Origin: Aeromonas sp. FDAARGOS 1405
GTDB lineage: Bacteria; Pseudomonadota; Gammaproteobacteria; Enterobacterales; Aeromonadaceae
Reading direction: 5' to 3'
NCBI RefSeq assembly: GCF_019048265.1
Contig: NZ_CP077311.1
Coordinates: 310,001 to 374,000 of the forward strand
Length of the DNA stretch: 64,000 bases
In this document: positions 1-6,994 of the stretch, in pieces
Layout: each line of letters starts with the position of its first letter
Numbering within the stretch: the stretch's first letter is position 1
The notes under the pieces: model-generated
Database searches by the model: none
What the model was told of the DNA's origin: nothing
The model's input: only the letters and a program-made list of their open reading frames with translations
Translations under genes and position numbers: made by a program

Positions 1-605
1 GCCCTGTAGTGGGTGGTGGCGTGGGAGAGCACCAGATACTTGTAGCGGGAGTGGAAGCGGATCAGCGCAGAGGCGGTGATACCACGCGCACAGAGCTGCT
101 GCCAGTCGTGGTAAGCGAAGACCCGCAGCACGAAATTCTCCCGCAGGATGGGATCACAGAGCCGGCCATCCTCTTCCACCGGCAACAGGGGGTTGGCCTC
201 CATCAACGCCTTGGCAAAGAGGCCGATCCCCTCCTTGGCGCTCCCCTCATTGTTGGCGCCATAGACCTTGACCCGCTCCATACCGCAGCTGGGTGATTTG
301 GCACAGAGGATATAGCCGGAGATGAAGTCGAGCTGGCGTGCCTTCTGCTCGCTGAACGCAATCAGCTTTTCAGTGACATCGAAGCTACCATTGCTCGCTT
401 CGGCACGGATCTCGCCGTTGCGCTTGACCAGCCGGATGGCGGCGCGAGGCGCCCCCAGACCGATAGCCATCTCGGGACAGACGGGGTGATAGTCAAAGTG
501 AGCGCCAAGATCCCGTTCGCAGAAGCTGGAGCGCTTGTGGCCCCCGTCGAAACGCACCTCTTGTCCCAGCAGGCAAGCACTGATACCGACTTTAATCTTG
601 TACAT
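1..605 (-). CDS. YbgA-like DUF523/DUF1722 protein, 3' end outside window
   Basis: Reading the minus strand from ATG 605 gives MYKIKVGISACLLG followed by a DUF523 module with conserved cysteines (ACLLG, CPE, CAKSPSCGME). A DUF1722 module (the part found alone in E. coli YbgA) follows, with LRVFAYHDWQ and IRFHSRYKYLVLSH. The C-terminus lies beyond base 1. The start has a good ribosome-binding site (AAGGAGTG, 5 bases upstream). In many proteobacteria ybgA-type genes are co-transcribed with the photolyase gene phrB, so phrB may follow outside the window; that is inference. Biochemical function is not established. The gene is preceded by a perfect long-spaced inverted repeat, which suggests dedicated regulation. 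Confidence 0.85.
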   Translation of the reverse strand, partial: MYKIKVGISACLLGQEVRFDGGHKRSSFCERDLGAHFDYHPVCPEMAIGLGAPRAAIRLVKRNGEIRAEASNGSFDVTEKLIAFSEQKARQLDFISGYILCAKSPSCGMERVKVYGANNEGSAKEGIGLFAKALMEANPLLPVEEDGRLCDPILRENFVLRVFAYHDWQQLCARGITASALIRFHSRYKYLVLSHATTHYR

Positions 606-616
606 GATGGCACTCC

Positions 617-674
617 TTGTATAAACCTTGATTCAGTTATAGCAGTTATACAAAAAAATGGAAGTTGTATAACT
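617..674 (-). promoter_or_regulatory. Inverted-repeat operator (AGTTATACAA-N11-TTGTATAACT) plus third half-site
   Basis: Bases 644-653 (AGTTATACAA) and 665-674 (TTGTATAACT) are a perfect 10-bp inverted repeat with an 11-base spacer. A third half-site TTGTATAA sits at 617-624, just before the ribosome-binding site of the YbgA-like gene. The repeat overlaps TATAAC-type -10 sequences on the minus strand. TTGTATA/TATACAA half-sites in front of ybgA/phr-type genes recall operators of MerR-family light regulators (LitR/CarH). The repeat is seen directly; the regulator family is inference. Confidence 0.6.
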
Positions 675-728
675 ATCGCCGACTGATACGACACAAGGAG
701 AAAAAAGAGATCACTGGAAAACGAAAAA

Positions 729-750
729 ACCCATGGCGAACGCCATGGGT
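729..750 (-). terminator. Intrinsic terminator of the OM barrel gene
   Basis: A nine-base-pair hairpin (ACCCATGGC / GCCATGGGT around a GAAC loop) is flanked by A/T runs on both sides. It can terminate the minus-strand barrel gene and could also work for the opposite strand. Confidence 0.8.
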
Positions 751-785
751 AAAAATCAAGACACTACGGACTACTGGAAGGGGGA

Positions 786-1436
786 TTAGAAACTGTATTT
801 CACACCCAGGCTGGAGATGGAGCCTTTCTGCAGATCCCAGCTGCGATAGGTGTAGTCGGCAGTCAGCGCCCAGTTCTGGTTGAGCTTGTAAGCACCGCCT
901 ACCTTGAAGTCATGCATATCATCGGTCATGTTGGCGTAACGGTAAGCCGTGGAAAGCTCGATGTCGCCGATGTCGTAGCGCAGACCCACTTCACCGTACA
1001 TGCTGCCACTATCCTTGCGAGCCACTTCGTCCCATCCCTTGTTGTTCTTGGCCAGCTCACGCTCAAGTTGATAGCCCATCAAACCGGTTTCGCCATAGAG
1101 ATTGAGTCCTGTGCTCAGCGGGGTAAAGACACCGATACCCAGGCTGGAGATGGACATGCTGTCATTGCCGTCGTTGCGGGAGGTGAATTCGGTTCCGGCA
1201 CGACCGTAGAAGTTGGAGCCAAAGCTCTTTGAGAGGTCCAGGCTCAGACCACCAAAATCACGGGTACCTTTGCTGGCAGCATCACGGGGAAATGCAGCGC
1301 TGTCTTGGCTAAGGTAATCAGACTTGGTGTGCGCCCAGGTCAAACCGCCCTTTGCGTAGCTGAACGCATCCTGTGCCAGAGCGGAAGTAGAGGCGAAACC
1401 GGCCAGAACCAGAAGAGATACAGTTGCTTTTTTCAT
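786..1436 (-). CDS. Small outer-membrane beta-barrel protein
   Basis: A protein of 216 residues. It has a clear signal peptide (MKKATVSLLVLAGF...SALAQ, cleavage after about residue 22). Alternating hydrophobic and aromatic strands follow (YGEVGLRYDIG, LSTAYRYAN, WALTADYTYRSW), ending in KYSF with a terminal Phe typical of BamA-folded porins. This resembles the 8-stranded OmpA-like/OmpX barrel family in size and pattern. GGAG lies 8 bases before the ATG. It stands alone with its own terminator. Ligand and exact function cannot be told from sequence. Confidence 0.75.
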   Translation of the reverse strand: MKKATVSLLVLAGFASTSALAQDAFSYAKGGLTWAHTKSDYLSQDSAAFPRDAASKGTRDFGGLSLDLSKSFGSNFYGRAGTEFTSRNDGNDSMSISSLGIGVFTPLSTGLNLYGETGLMGYQLERELAKNNKGWDEVARKDSGSMYGEVGLRYDIGDIELSTAYRYANMTDDMHDFKVGGAYKLNQNWALTADYTYRSWDLQKGSISSLGVKYSF

Positions 1437-1586
1437 GATGATAACTCCATGTGATTGGGCCCGTTGCTAGCGAGCTGGTATGGAGTCATTGTGCGGTCAG
1501 CATCCCGGCTTGCCGAGCGGCAAGCTGTTGCAAAACCATGTCAGATGTAAGCAGATATTTCCCGAGATGTCAGGGGTAACAAATTG

Positions 1587-1613
1587 CCGGCCCAATCGGT
1601 TTGCATGGGCCGG
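1587..1613 (-). terminator. Probable terminator after DUF3157 gene
   Basis: An eight-bp stem CCGGCCCA / TGGGCCGG with an 11-base loop sits just past the stop of the minus-strand DUF3157 gene, followed on that strand by CAATTT. The T tract is weak. Confidence 0.45.
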
Positions 1614-1624
1614 ACAACACCAAA

Positions 1625-2197
1625 TCAGCGGAAGACCACCTCATCAATTTCGACCCTGACCAAGGGCTGCCCGGTCAATCCGGCAGGACGGGGGATCTCG
1701 AGGGCCAACGACGGACGGACTTGCCCCTTGCGCAGATAGGTCTCCGGCAGGCGGTTCTCGGCAACCCAGAAACGGGCCTCCTGACGGCTCAGCTGCACTC
1801 CATCAGCACTGAACAGGGTCACCATGCCACGCACCCCGACCACATTGCGGGTGCCGGTATTGCTCACCATAAAGGTCAGCACCAGCGGGTCAGATCCCTC
1901 GATCTTGTCCAGCTTGACCACCACACCGTCGCGTGCCATCTGGGCAAGCAGCTCCGGATTGGCCTTGGCCTGATCGGTCAGCACCGGAGCAGCAACGGCC
2001 ACCACGGCCCCAGCCTTCCCATCAGCAGCCACGCCCTGTACGGACTCGGCCGGTTTGACCACCAGATACTCCCAGGTAAAGTCATCGTTGAGCTGAACCT
2101 GCCGACCATCGGGCAGCGTCACCTGAGAAAGAGGGGCTGCCTGCGCCAACACGGGGGAGAGGCACAGGGCAATCAGCAGACGGGAGAAGGGTTTCAT
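1625..2197 (-). CDS. DUF3157-type secreted protein
   Basis: A protein of 190 residues with a signal peptide ending ...SPVLAQA-AP. The segment LPDGRQVQLNDDFTWEYL near residues 28-45 is characteristic of the DUF3157 family of Vibrio and Aeromonas. The rest is a single beta-rich domain (VLTFMVSNTGTRNVVGVRG, then a C-terminal VRVEIDEVVFR), likely a periplasmic Ig-like fold. The family function is unknown. The ribosome-binding site before ATG 2197 is weak, so the exact start is less sure. The domain name is from memory of the family, without a profile search. Confidence 0.6.
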   Translation of the reverse strand: MKPFSRLLIALCLSPVLAQAAPLSQVTLPDGRQVQLNDDFTWEYLVVKPAESVQGVAADGKAGAVVAVAAPVLTDQAKANPELLAQMARDGVVVKLDKIEGSDPLVLTFMVSNTGTRNVVGVRGMVTLFSADGVQLSRQEARFWVAENRLPETYLRKGQVRPSLALEIPRPAGLTGQPLVRVEIDEVVFR

Positions 2198-2303
2198 AGG
2201 GCGAAGCTCGGCAACAGGTGAAAGGGCGACAGTATAAACAGTCCCGCCACCCCTTGCCTATGACAGCACTCACGTTCTGGCTCCGGCGTCGCTTGCCCAC
2301 GGG

Positions 2304-3140
2304 CTAGATGGCAAGATCGTGCCGCTCTTTGTGCGCCATATCCAGAGTCACCAGATCGAACTCGGTCCTCTTGAGGGCAGAGAGAATATCCGATTGCATA
2401 TCAAAGGCCTGAGCACGCTGATGCTCGGGCAGACGCACCCGGGCCAGGGTGGTGGAGCAGTCGCACAGGGTATGGAAAAAGACCTGCGCCTCATCCAGCC
2501 CCATGTCGGCCAGCATCTGTTCGGCCTGATCCACCATTCGTAGATAACGTTGCTTCAACTGCCGTGGATTGGTGAAGCGATTGCTGAGGCAACCGTTGCT
2601 CCCTTTGCCCCAACGACCGAGCTGACGCTTGTTGAAGCCATAGCGAAAATCACGGCTCATCACCCCGTTATCGGCAAAAAACCAGATGGTGTTGGCAGGC
2701 AGTGAGCCGAACTGGGCAAGATAGTCATCACGCTCCTCCACCGCGGCCGGAACCAGCAACGGCAGATGAGCCCATTCCGGACGAGCCTGCACATACTCAC
2801 CAATGCGGCGAACCGGATCGATCAACCCCTCCATATTCGGCAGGCGATCGCAAAAGATGATTTCGTCACTCTTGATGACCCAGTGATCGATGCCATAACG
2901 CTGGCAATAACGGCGGGCTCGGGCCACTTCGCTGCGGCTGCGGGTCGGATTATCGAGGGTAATTGCGTGGATTTTCACACCGGCAGCACGGCACAAATCG
3001 ATGCTGTAACAGGATTCCAACCGTCCCGAAAAAGAGACTATCAGCTCGTCAAAATTTGCCAGTCGCTCAATCAGCTGCAGCTCCCTAGCTTGAAAAGAGT
3101 GATCATATCCCTGATTCAAGACAACAACATTGGCATCCAT
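2304..3140 (-). CDS. LarE-like PP-loop ATPase superfamily protein with altered PP-loop
   Basis: A protein of 278 residues that follows the LarE (ATP-dependent sacrificial sulfur transferase) layout. There is a loop after strand 1, an ITLDNPTRSRSEVARARRYCQRYGIDHWVI segment matching the LarE second block, a Cys-containing GSNGCLSNRF region, and a C-terminal ARVRLPEHQRA...VTLDM block like the LarE tail. The PP-loop, usually SGGxDS, reads SGRLES here: the second Gly is Arg and the Asp is Glu. ATP pyrophosphatase activity is therefore uncertain. GGAG lies 8 bases before ATG 3140. No larA, larB or larC is visible nearby, so the substrate is unknown. Confidence 0.55.
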   Translation of the reverse strand: MDANVVVLNQGYDHSFQARELQLIERLANFDELIVSFSGRLESCYSIDLCRAAGVKIHAITLDNPTRSRSEVARARRYCQRYGIDHWVIKSDEIIFCDRLPNMEGLIDPVRRIGEYVQARPEWAHLPLLVPAAVEERDDYLAQFGSLPANTIWFFADNGVMSRDFRYGFNKRQLGRWGKGSNGCLSNRFTNPRQLKQRYLRMVDQAEQMLADMGLDEAQVFFHTLCDCSTTLARVRLPEHQRAQAFDMQSDILSALKRTEFDLVTLDMAHKERHDLAI

Positions 3141-3219
3141 TAAACAGCTCCGGATGATAAACAGGTGGCTTATTGTGCGGGAAATAAGCTGAATAGGCCC
3201 TTACAGTGTCAGGTTAAAA

Positions 3220-3498
3220 TTAAAACTTGATGATTATTTCCCGTGATTCATCCATAAAATCAATACCTTGAGCGTCATACACTCGCAATCTGGCCTGATG
3301 TACCCGATGGGCTCGCAAAAAGCCCTGCGCCTGATCCAGCGAGGTGAAGGTCAGGTGCTCCCCCTCGCTGTCGGTCAGACAGAGGTACTCCCCTTCCGCC
3401 TCGATACAGAGCTGATAACCACTGCCATCCTTGCAGGCGATGATCAGGGTCGCCTCGGGATAATGACTGAGCCAATTGCGAAACCGGCCATGCTCCAT
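3220..3498 (-). CDS. Conserved hypothetical 92-aa protein
   Basis: A small acidic protein beginning MEHGRFRNWLSHYPEA. It has alternating beta segments (TLIIACKDGSGYQLCIEAEGEYLCLTD; LTFTSLDQAQGFLRAH) and no signal peptide or membrane segment. The pattern (short strand, G/D turns, a SLDQAQ helix, then RLRVYDAQG) resembles the DUF6482 family, a tentative match. AGGAG precedes the ATG by 4 bases. It starts 18 bases after the HAD phosphatase gene ends, so the two are very likely one operon. Function unknown. Confidence 0.6.
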   Translation of the reverse strand: MEHGRFRNWLSHYPEATLIIACKDGSGYQLCIEAEGEYLCLTDSEGEHLTFTSLDQAQGFLRAHRVHQARLRVYDAQGIDFMDESREIIIKF

Positions 3499-3516
3499 AG
3501 TGCTCCTGAAGGGGCA

Positions 3517-4128
3517 TCACCCCTTGCCGGTGGCGGGCAAACAGCCCAGCTCACCCAGTTGCTGACGACAACTCGCCGCGTCGGTAAAAACGATCCCCCT
3601 GATACCGAGGGCCTCGGCGGCCGCGATGTTGGCAGGACTGTCATCGATGAAGATGCACTCTGCCGGTTTCAGATCGAACGACACCAGCAGATAGCGGTAG
3701 ATATTCGGCTCCGGCTTCATCATCCGCACCCGCGCCGAGACCACCTTGCCGCTGAAGAAGCGCCAGAAATCCTGATGCTGCTCCAACCAGTCGATGCTGG
3801 CATGACCCATGTTGGAGAGGGCATACAGAGTGTGCCCCGCCCCGTGCAGCTCGGCTATCAGGGTTAGCATAGCGGGATCTGGCAGCAGGGAAGCGGGAAC
3901 TGCCTGTAAAATGGCCAGATTCTGTGCCGCCGAGAGGCCTGTGCGCGCTTGCGCTTCCCGGGCCATGGTGTGGAGCGACATGGTGCCTCTGTCTACCTCC
4001 AGCCAGTCCGGGTGGTTAAAGAGCCGCTCGGCCAACTGTTCGGCCCCTTGCGGGCCACGCACGGAACGCACTATGTCTACCGGATCCCAGCTCACCACCA
4101 CCCGTCCCAGATCGAAAATAATCGCCAT
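3517..4128 (-). CDS. HAD-superfamily (IA) phosphatase, YihX-like
   Basis: A cytoplasmic phosphatase of 203 residues. HAD motif I reads IIFDLGRVVV, where the second Asp of the usual DxD is Gly-Arg as in the YihX subgroup. Motif II is LYALSNM, motif III the Lys in MMKPEPNIYRY, and motif IV FIDDSPANIAAA. YihX of E. coli dephosphorylates alpha-D-glucose-1-phosphate; the substrate here is inferred only. I placed the start at ATG 4128 because GGAGG sits 7 bases upstream. A longer reading from GTG 4146 would put that ribosome-binding site inside the gene. It is followed closely by the 92-aa gene. Confidence 0.8.
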   Translation of the reverse strand: MAIIFDLGRVVVSWDPVDIVRSVRGPQGAEQLAERLFNHPDWLEVDRGTMSLHTMAREAQARTGLSAAQNLAILQAVPASLLPDPAMLTLIAELHGAGHTLYALSNMGHASIDWLEQHQDFWRFFSGKVVSARVRMMKPEPNIYRYLLVSFDLKPAECIFIDDSPANIAAAEALGIRGIVFTDAASCRQQLGELGCLPATGKG

Positions 4129-4302
4129 CGTCTTTACCTCCCCCACTGGGTGTCAGTCATCAAAACAGAGTCAATAGAACATCGCTCATACGCCATTTTC
4201 TTAACCGGATACCCTGCCCCCATCCCCGCCCGCGGGCAAGTTTTACTTGCATCAGACCGGCAAATCCCTTAATGGTTATGACGTTACTTCAAGGACACAC
4301 CT

Positions 4303-4350
4303 ATGCACGCACCATTCTTCTTTGCTTTCTCGTTTATCCGGCCCGCTTGA
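4303..4350 (+). CDS. pheL: Phe operon leader peptide PheL
   Basis: A 15-residue leader peptide, MHAPFFFAFSFIRPA. Five of its 15 residues are Phe, clustered as FFFAFSF. It lies 108 bases before pheA and just before an intrinsic terminator. This is the classical ribosome-stalling control peptide: when charged tRNA-Phe is scarce the ribosome pauses on the Phe codons and the downstream terminator does not form. AAGGACAC gives a suitable ribosome-binding site. Confidence 0.95.
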   Translation: MHAPFFFAFSFIRPA

Positions 4351-4420
4351 GGGAAGGCCTGTCGTCGTGTGAACAGAAAGCAAAGACGAATCGAGCCTCC
4401 CCTAGCGGAGGCTTTTTTTT
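4320..4420 (+). promoter_or_regulatory. pheA transcription attenuator
   Basis: CTTTGCTTTCT at 4320-4330, within the Phe-codon stretch, pairs perfectly with AGAAAGCAAAG at 4375-4385 (pause hairpin, segments 1:2). The terminator hairpin is GCCTCC 4395-4400 / GGAGGC 4407-4412 followed by T8 (4413-4420). This is the standard arrangement of a translation-coupled attenuator. Confidence 0.9.
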
Positions 4421-4458
4421 GCATTAATATCAATCGATTACTTGGATAGGGAACAATC

Positions 4459-5631
4459 ATGGCAACGCTCGACGAGATCAGACAAGACATCACCCGGTTG
4501 GATCAGGAGCTGCTTGCCCTGCTGGCGAAACGCAAGACCCTCAGCATCGAGGTCGCCCGTGCCAAGCAAGCCAACCCGCGTCCCATCCGTGACCACCAGA
4601 GGGAGCAGGAGCTGCTGGTCGCCCTGATCCAGAAAGGGCGCGTGCTGGGGCTGGATGCCCAGTACATCACCCGTATCTATCACACCATCATCGAAGACTC
4701 AGTGCTCTCCCAGCAGGCCTATCTGCAGAGCCTGCTCAACCCGGAGCAGCAGGAGCCGATGACCAGCGTCGCCTATCTTGGGCCGCGCGGTTCCTACTCC
4801 AGCCTGGCCGCCCGCAAATATCTGGCGCGCTACAAGGATCAGGTGATCGAAGTAAACTGCCAGAACTTCCGTGAAGTACTGGATGCGGTGGAGTCGGGTC
4901 GCGCCGCCTTCGGCGTGCTGCCCATCGAAAACACCAGCTCTGGCTCTATCAACGAAGTCTATGACGTGATGCAACACACCAGCCTCTCCATCGTCGGCGA
5001 GCTCACCTACCCCATCGAGCACTGCATCCTCACCGCCGTGCCGACCGAGCTGAGTCGCATCAAAACCTTCTATGCCCACCCGCAGGTGTTCCAGCAGTGC
5101 TCCCACTATCTGAGCAAATTGGAAGGGGCACGCCACGAGATCTGCGACTCCTCCTCCAGTGCCATGATGAAGGTGAAAGAACTGGCCAGCCCGGAGGCCG
5201 CCGCCATCGGCAGCGCCGCCGGTGGCGAACTGTATGGTCTGGATGTGCTGGCCGAGCAGCTTGCCAACCAGAAAGAGAACTACAGCCGCTTCATCGTGGT
5301 GGCGCGCAAGCCCATCGATGTGGCACCGCAGATCCCGGCCAAGACCACCCTCATCATGTCCACCTCCCAGAAGCCGGGTTCGCTGGTCGAGGCGTTGCTG
5401 GTACTGCGCAGCCACGAGATCAACATGACCAAACTGGAGTCCCGTCCGGTGCAGGGCAACCCGTGGGAAGAGATGTTCTATCTCGATGTCTCCGCCAACC
5501 TGCAAACCCCGGCGATGCAGGCCGCACTGGTGGAGCTGACCAAGATCACCCGCTATATCAAGGTGCTTGGCTGCTACCCGAGCGAGGATGTGAAACCCAC
5601 CGCAGTGCCGCCGGTGCTGATGGGGAGCTAA
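4459..5631 (+). CDS. pheA: Bifunctional chorismate mutase/prephenate dehydratase (P-protein)
   Basis: A protein of 390 residues. The N-terminal AroQ chorismate mutase helix bundle covers about 1-90 (IRQDITRLDQELLALLAKRKTL). Prephenate dehydratase covers about 100-285 (VAYLGPRGSYSSLAA, LPIENTSSGSI). A C-terminal ACT domain, about 295-375, carries the ESRP motif for Phe feedback. It converts chorismate via prephenate to phenylpyruvate, the committed branch to phenylalanine. The catalytic TRF triad of the dehydratase reads SRF here (NYSRFIVVARK), a conservative Thr-to-Ser change. Expression is under the pheL attenuator. Confidence 0.97.
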   Translation: MATLDEIRQDITRLDQELLALLAKRKTLSIEVARAKQANPRPIRDHQREQELLVALIQKGRVLGLDAQYITRIYHTIIEDSVLSQQAYLQSLLNPEQQEPMTSVAYLGPRGSYSSLAARKYLARYKDQVIEVNCQNFREVLDAVESGRAAFGVLPIENTSSGSINEVYDVMQHTSLSIVGELTYPIEHCILTAVPTELSRIKTFYAHPQVFQQCSHYLSKLEGARHEICDSSSSAMMKVKELASPEAAAIGSAAGGELYGLDVLAEQLANQKENYSRFIVVARKPIDVAPQIPAKTTLIMSTSQKPGSLVEALLVLRSHEINMTKLESRPVQGNPWEEMFYLDVSANLQTPAMQAALVELTKITRYIKVLGCYPSEDVKPTAVPPVLMGS

Positions 5632-5646
5632 CCAGCCCACAACGAC

Positions 5647-5673
5647 AAAAGGCGAGCACACTGCTCGCCTTTT
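5647..5673 (+). terminator. pheA terminator
   Basis: A perfect 12-bp stem AAAAGGCGAGCA / TGCTCGCCTTTT with a 3-base loop, followed by GTTTTG. The A-rich 5' arm also lets it act for the convergent flgOP unit. Confidence 0.9.
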
Positions 5674-5719
5674 GTTTTGATGCCTGTGTTGATGCCTGTT
5701 TTCAGGTCAGGCAATCAAC

Positions 5720-6145
5720 TCAGAACTGACCCGCCATCAACTGATTGATGTTGTAGAGGGCGCGGGTATCGAGCTCCATCTCGGTGGCATAGGTATTGCC
5801 GCGCGGATAGGAGGCCACCACCCGGGCACCACGCACCACACCGGCGACCGACACATCCAGCGAGTTGGAGGTCTGGGTCAGGTCACGATAGCTGCTCTGG
5901 CCGCGCACCTGCTGACCATTGAGCTGCTCGGCCAGCTCGCGATAGGCATCCATCTTGGAAGCGCGAATGGCTTGCAGCATCTTCTCCGACTGGGAGGGAC
6001 CGGGCTGGATGTCGATCACCGCATAGCCCACCGCCTTGAGCACCGGAAAATCATCGGGTTTGCCACCCTGGGTGTAATCCACCACCCGGTTGCCGCTGCA
6101 ACCGGTGAGCAAGAGTGCCAACAGGCAACCAAACAGGATCTTCAT
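5720..6145 (-). CDS. flgP: Flagellar outer-membrane lipoprotein FlgP
   Basis: A lipoprotein of 141 residues. The signal peptide MKILFGCLLALLLTGC carries a lipobox LTGC, so Cys16 is lipidated. The mature part has the LPP20 fold signature (AVGYAVIDIQPG, AIRASKMDAYRELAEQLNG, VAGVVRGARVVASYP). FlgP of Vibrio and Campylobacter forms outer-membrane disks around the sheathed flagellar motor. The gene starts 10 bases after the flgO stop and is co-transcribed with it. The flgOP/divergent flgT arrangement matches Vibrio. Confidence 0.9.
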   Translation of the reverse strand: MKILFGCLLALLLTGCSGNRVVDYTQGGKPDDFPVLKAVGYAVIDIQPGPSQSEKMLQAIRASKMDAYRELAEQLNGQQVRGQSSYRDLTQTSNSLDVSVAGVVRGARVVASYPRGNTYATEMELDTRALYNINQLMAGQF

Positions 6146-6155
6146 GACTCGCTCC

Positions 6156-6776
6156 TCACGGGGTCAGGTTGACCAGATGACCGCCCGGCCGGGCCTGACT
6201 GTCACGCATCAGATAACCGCGATTGATCGATGCCCGACCAAACGAGTTGTTAGCACCGAACAGATATTTTTGCGGGATCAGGCTCTGGGCCGTGGTCTCA
6301 ACCATCTTGGTGCGCATGTCGATAACGCGGGCATTGACCAGGATCCCCTTGCTGTTGCGGCTGAAGGTGCCGACCAGAATGCGGGAGATCGGCAAACGGG
6401 AAGAGAGCTCCTTATAGTTGCGGCTCAGCACGAAGTCCCCCTGCGGCGTCACCTTGATGCTACCGGTCAGCTTGAAGTCCACCACCACCTCGCCGCGGCG
6501 GTTGAGCTCGTAGATAAAGCTCTCCTCAATCTGCTGCCCCATCCAGTTGGTATCCTGCAGGGTATCGAGATCGACGAAAGAGGCCACCGCGATGGGCTCG
6601 GTCAGGGTGGTCAGTGATTTGCGCTCCATCAACTGATCGGTCATGCGCGCCACCAGCCAGTTGAGCTCCATCCCCTGCGCCGCCTGGCGGGGGTCACCCA
6701 GATCCCGATTGATAGGGTCGGAGCCGCATCCGGTCAATGCCAGGGCGAGCGCCAACGCCGTGATGAGTTTGTTCAT
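6156..6776 (-). CDS. flgO: Flagellar outer-membrane protein FlgO
   Basis: A lipoprotein of 206 residues (MNKLITALALALALTGCGS, lipobox LTGC) with a FlgO-domain body. Recognisable parts are LTTLTEPIAVASFVDLDTLQ, then GRVFSR-like segments reading ISRILVGTFSRNSKGILVNARVIDM. It is needed with FlgP for a stable sheathed flagellum in Vibrio. The start at 6776 is chosen because AGGAAAGG precedes it and the signal peptide begins there; an in-frame start 51 bases further upstream would destroy the signal. A sigma-28-type promoter lies 32-58 bases upstream of the start codon. Confidence 0.9.
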   Translation of the reverse strand: MNKLITALALALALTGCGSDPINRDLGDPRQAAQGMELNWLVARMTDQLMERKSLTTLTEPIAVASFVDLDTLQDTNWMGQQIEESFIYELNRRGEVVVDFKLTGSIKVTPQGDFVLSRNYKELSSRLPISRILVGTFSRNSKGILVNARVIDMRTKMVETTAQSLIPQKYLFGANNSFGRASINRGYLMRDSQARPGGHLVNLTP

Positions 6777-6807
6777 GGATACCTTTCCTGTATCTGCACC
6801 TGATTTG

Positions 6808-6834
6808 TTATCGGACGCGCCGGACAAAGCTTGA
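6808..6834 (-). promoter_or_regulatory. Sigma-28 (FliA)-type promoter of flgOP
   Basis: On the minus strand, TCAAGCTT (6834-6827), an 11-base spacer and TCCGATAA (6815-6808) match the FliA consensus TAAAGTTT-N11-GCCGATAA at 13 of 16 positions. The predicted start is about 25 bases before flgO. Confidence 0.7.
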
Positions 6835-6844
6835 GCCGGGAATG

Positions 6845-6860
6845 AGGCATGATTCTTGCT
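6845..6860 (+). promoter_or_regulatory. Possible sigma-54 promoter towards flgT
   Basis: AGGCAT-GATTC-TTGCT keeps the invariant -24 GG and -12 GC with ten bases between them, close to the consensus TGGCAC-N5-TTGCA. It points at flgT, about 135 bases away, and adjoins the sigma-28 promoter of flgOP. Confidence 0.5.
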
Positions 6861-6994
6861 GAAACACTCGTTGTTAAGCCAATCTCTGGCGGATGGTCAG
6901 AAAAACGCCATCGAACAACTGTTGTGATCCATGTCGGCCCGCCATGATCTCTTCAAGAGAAGAGGCTGCGAGTCGCCTAATCAAGGTATCTGCT

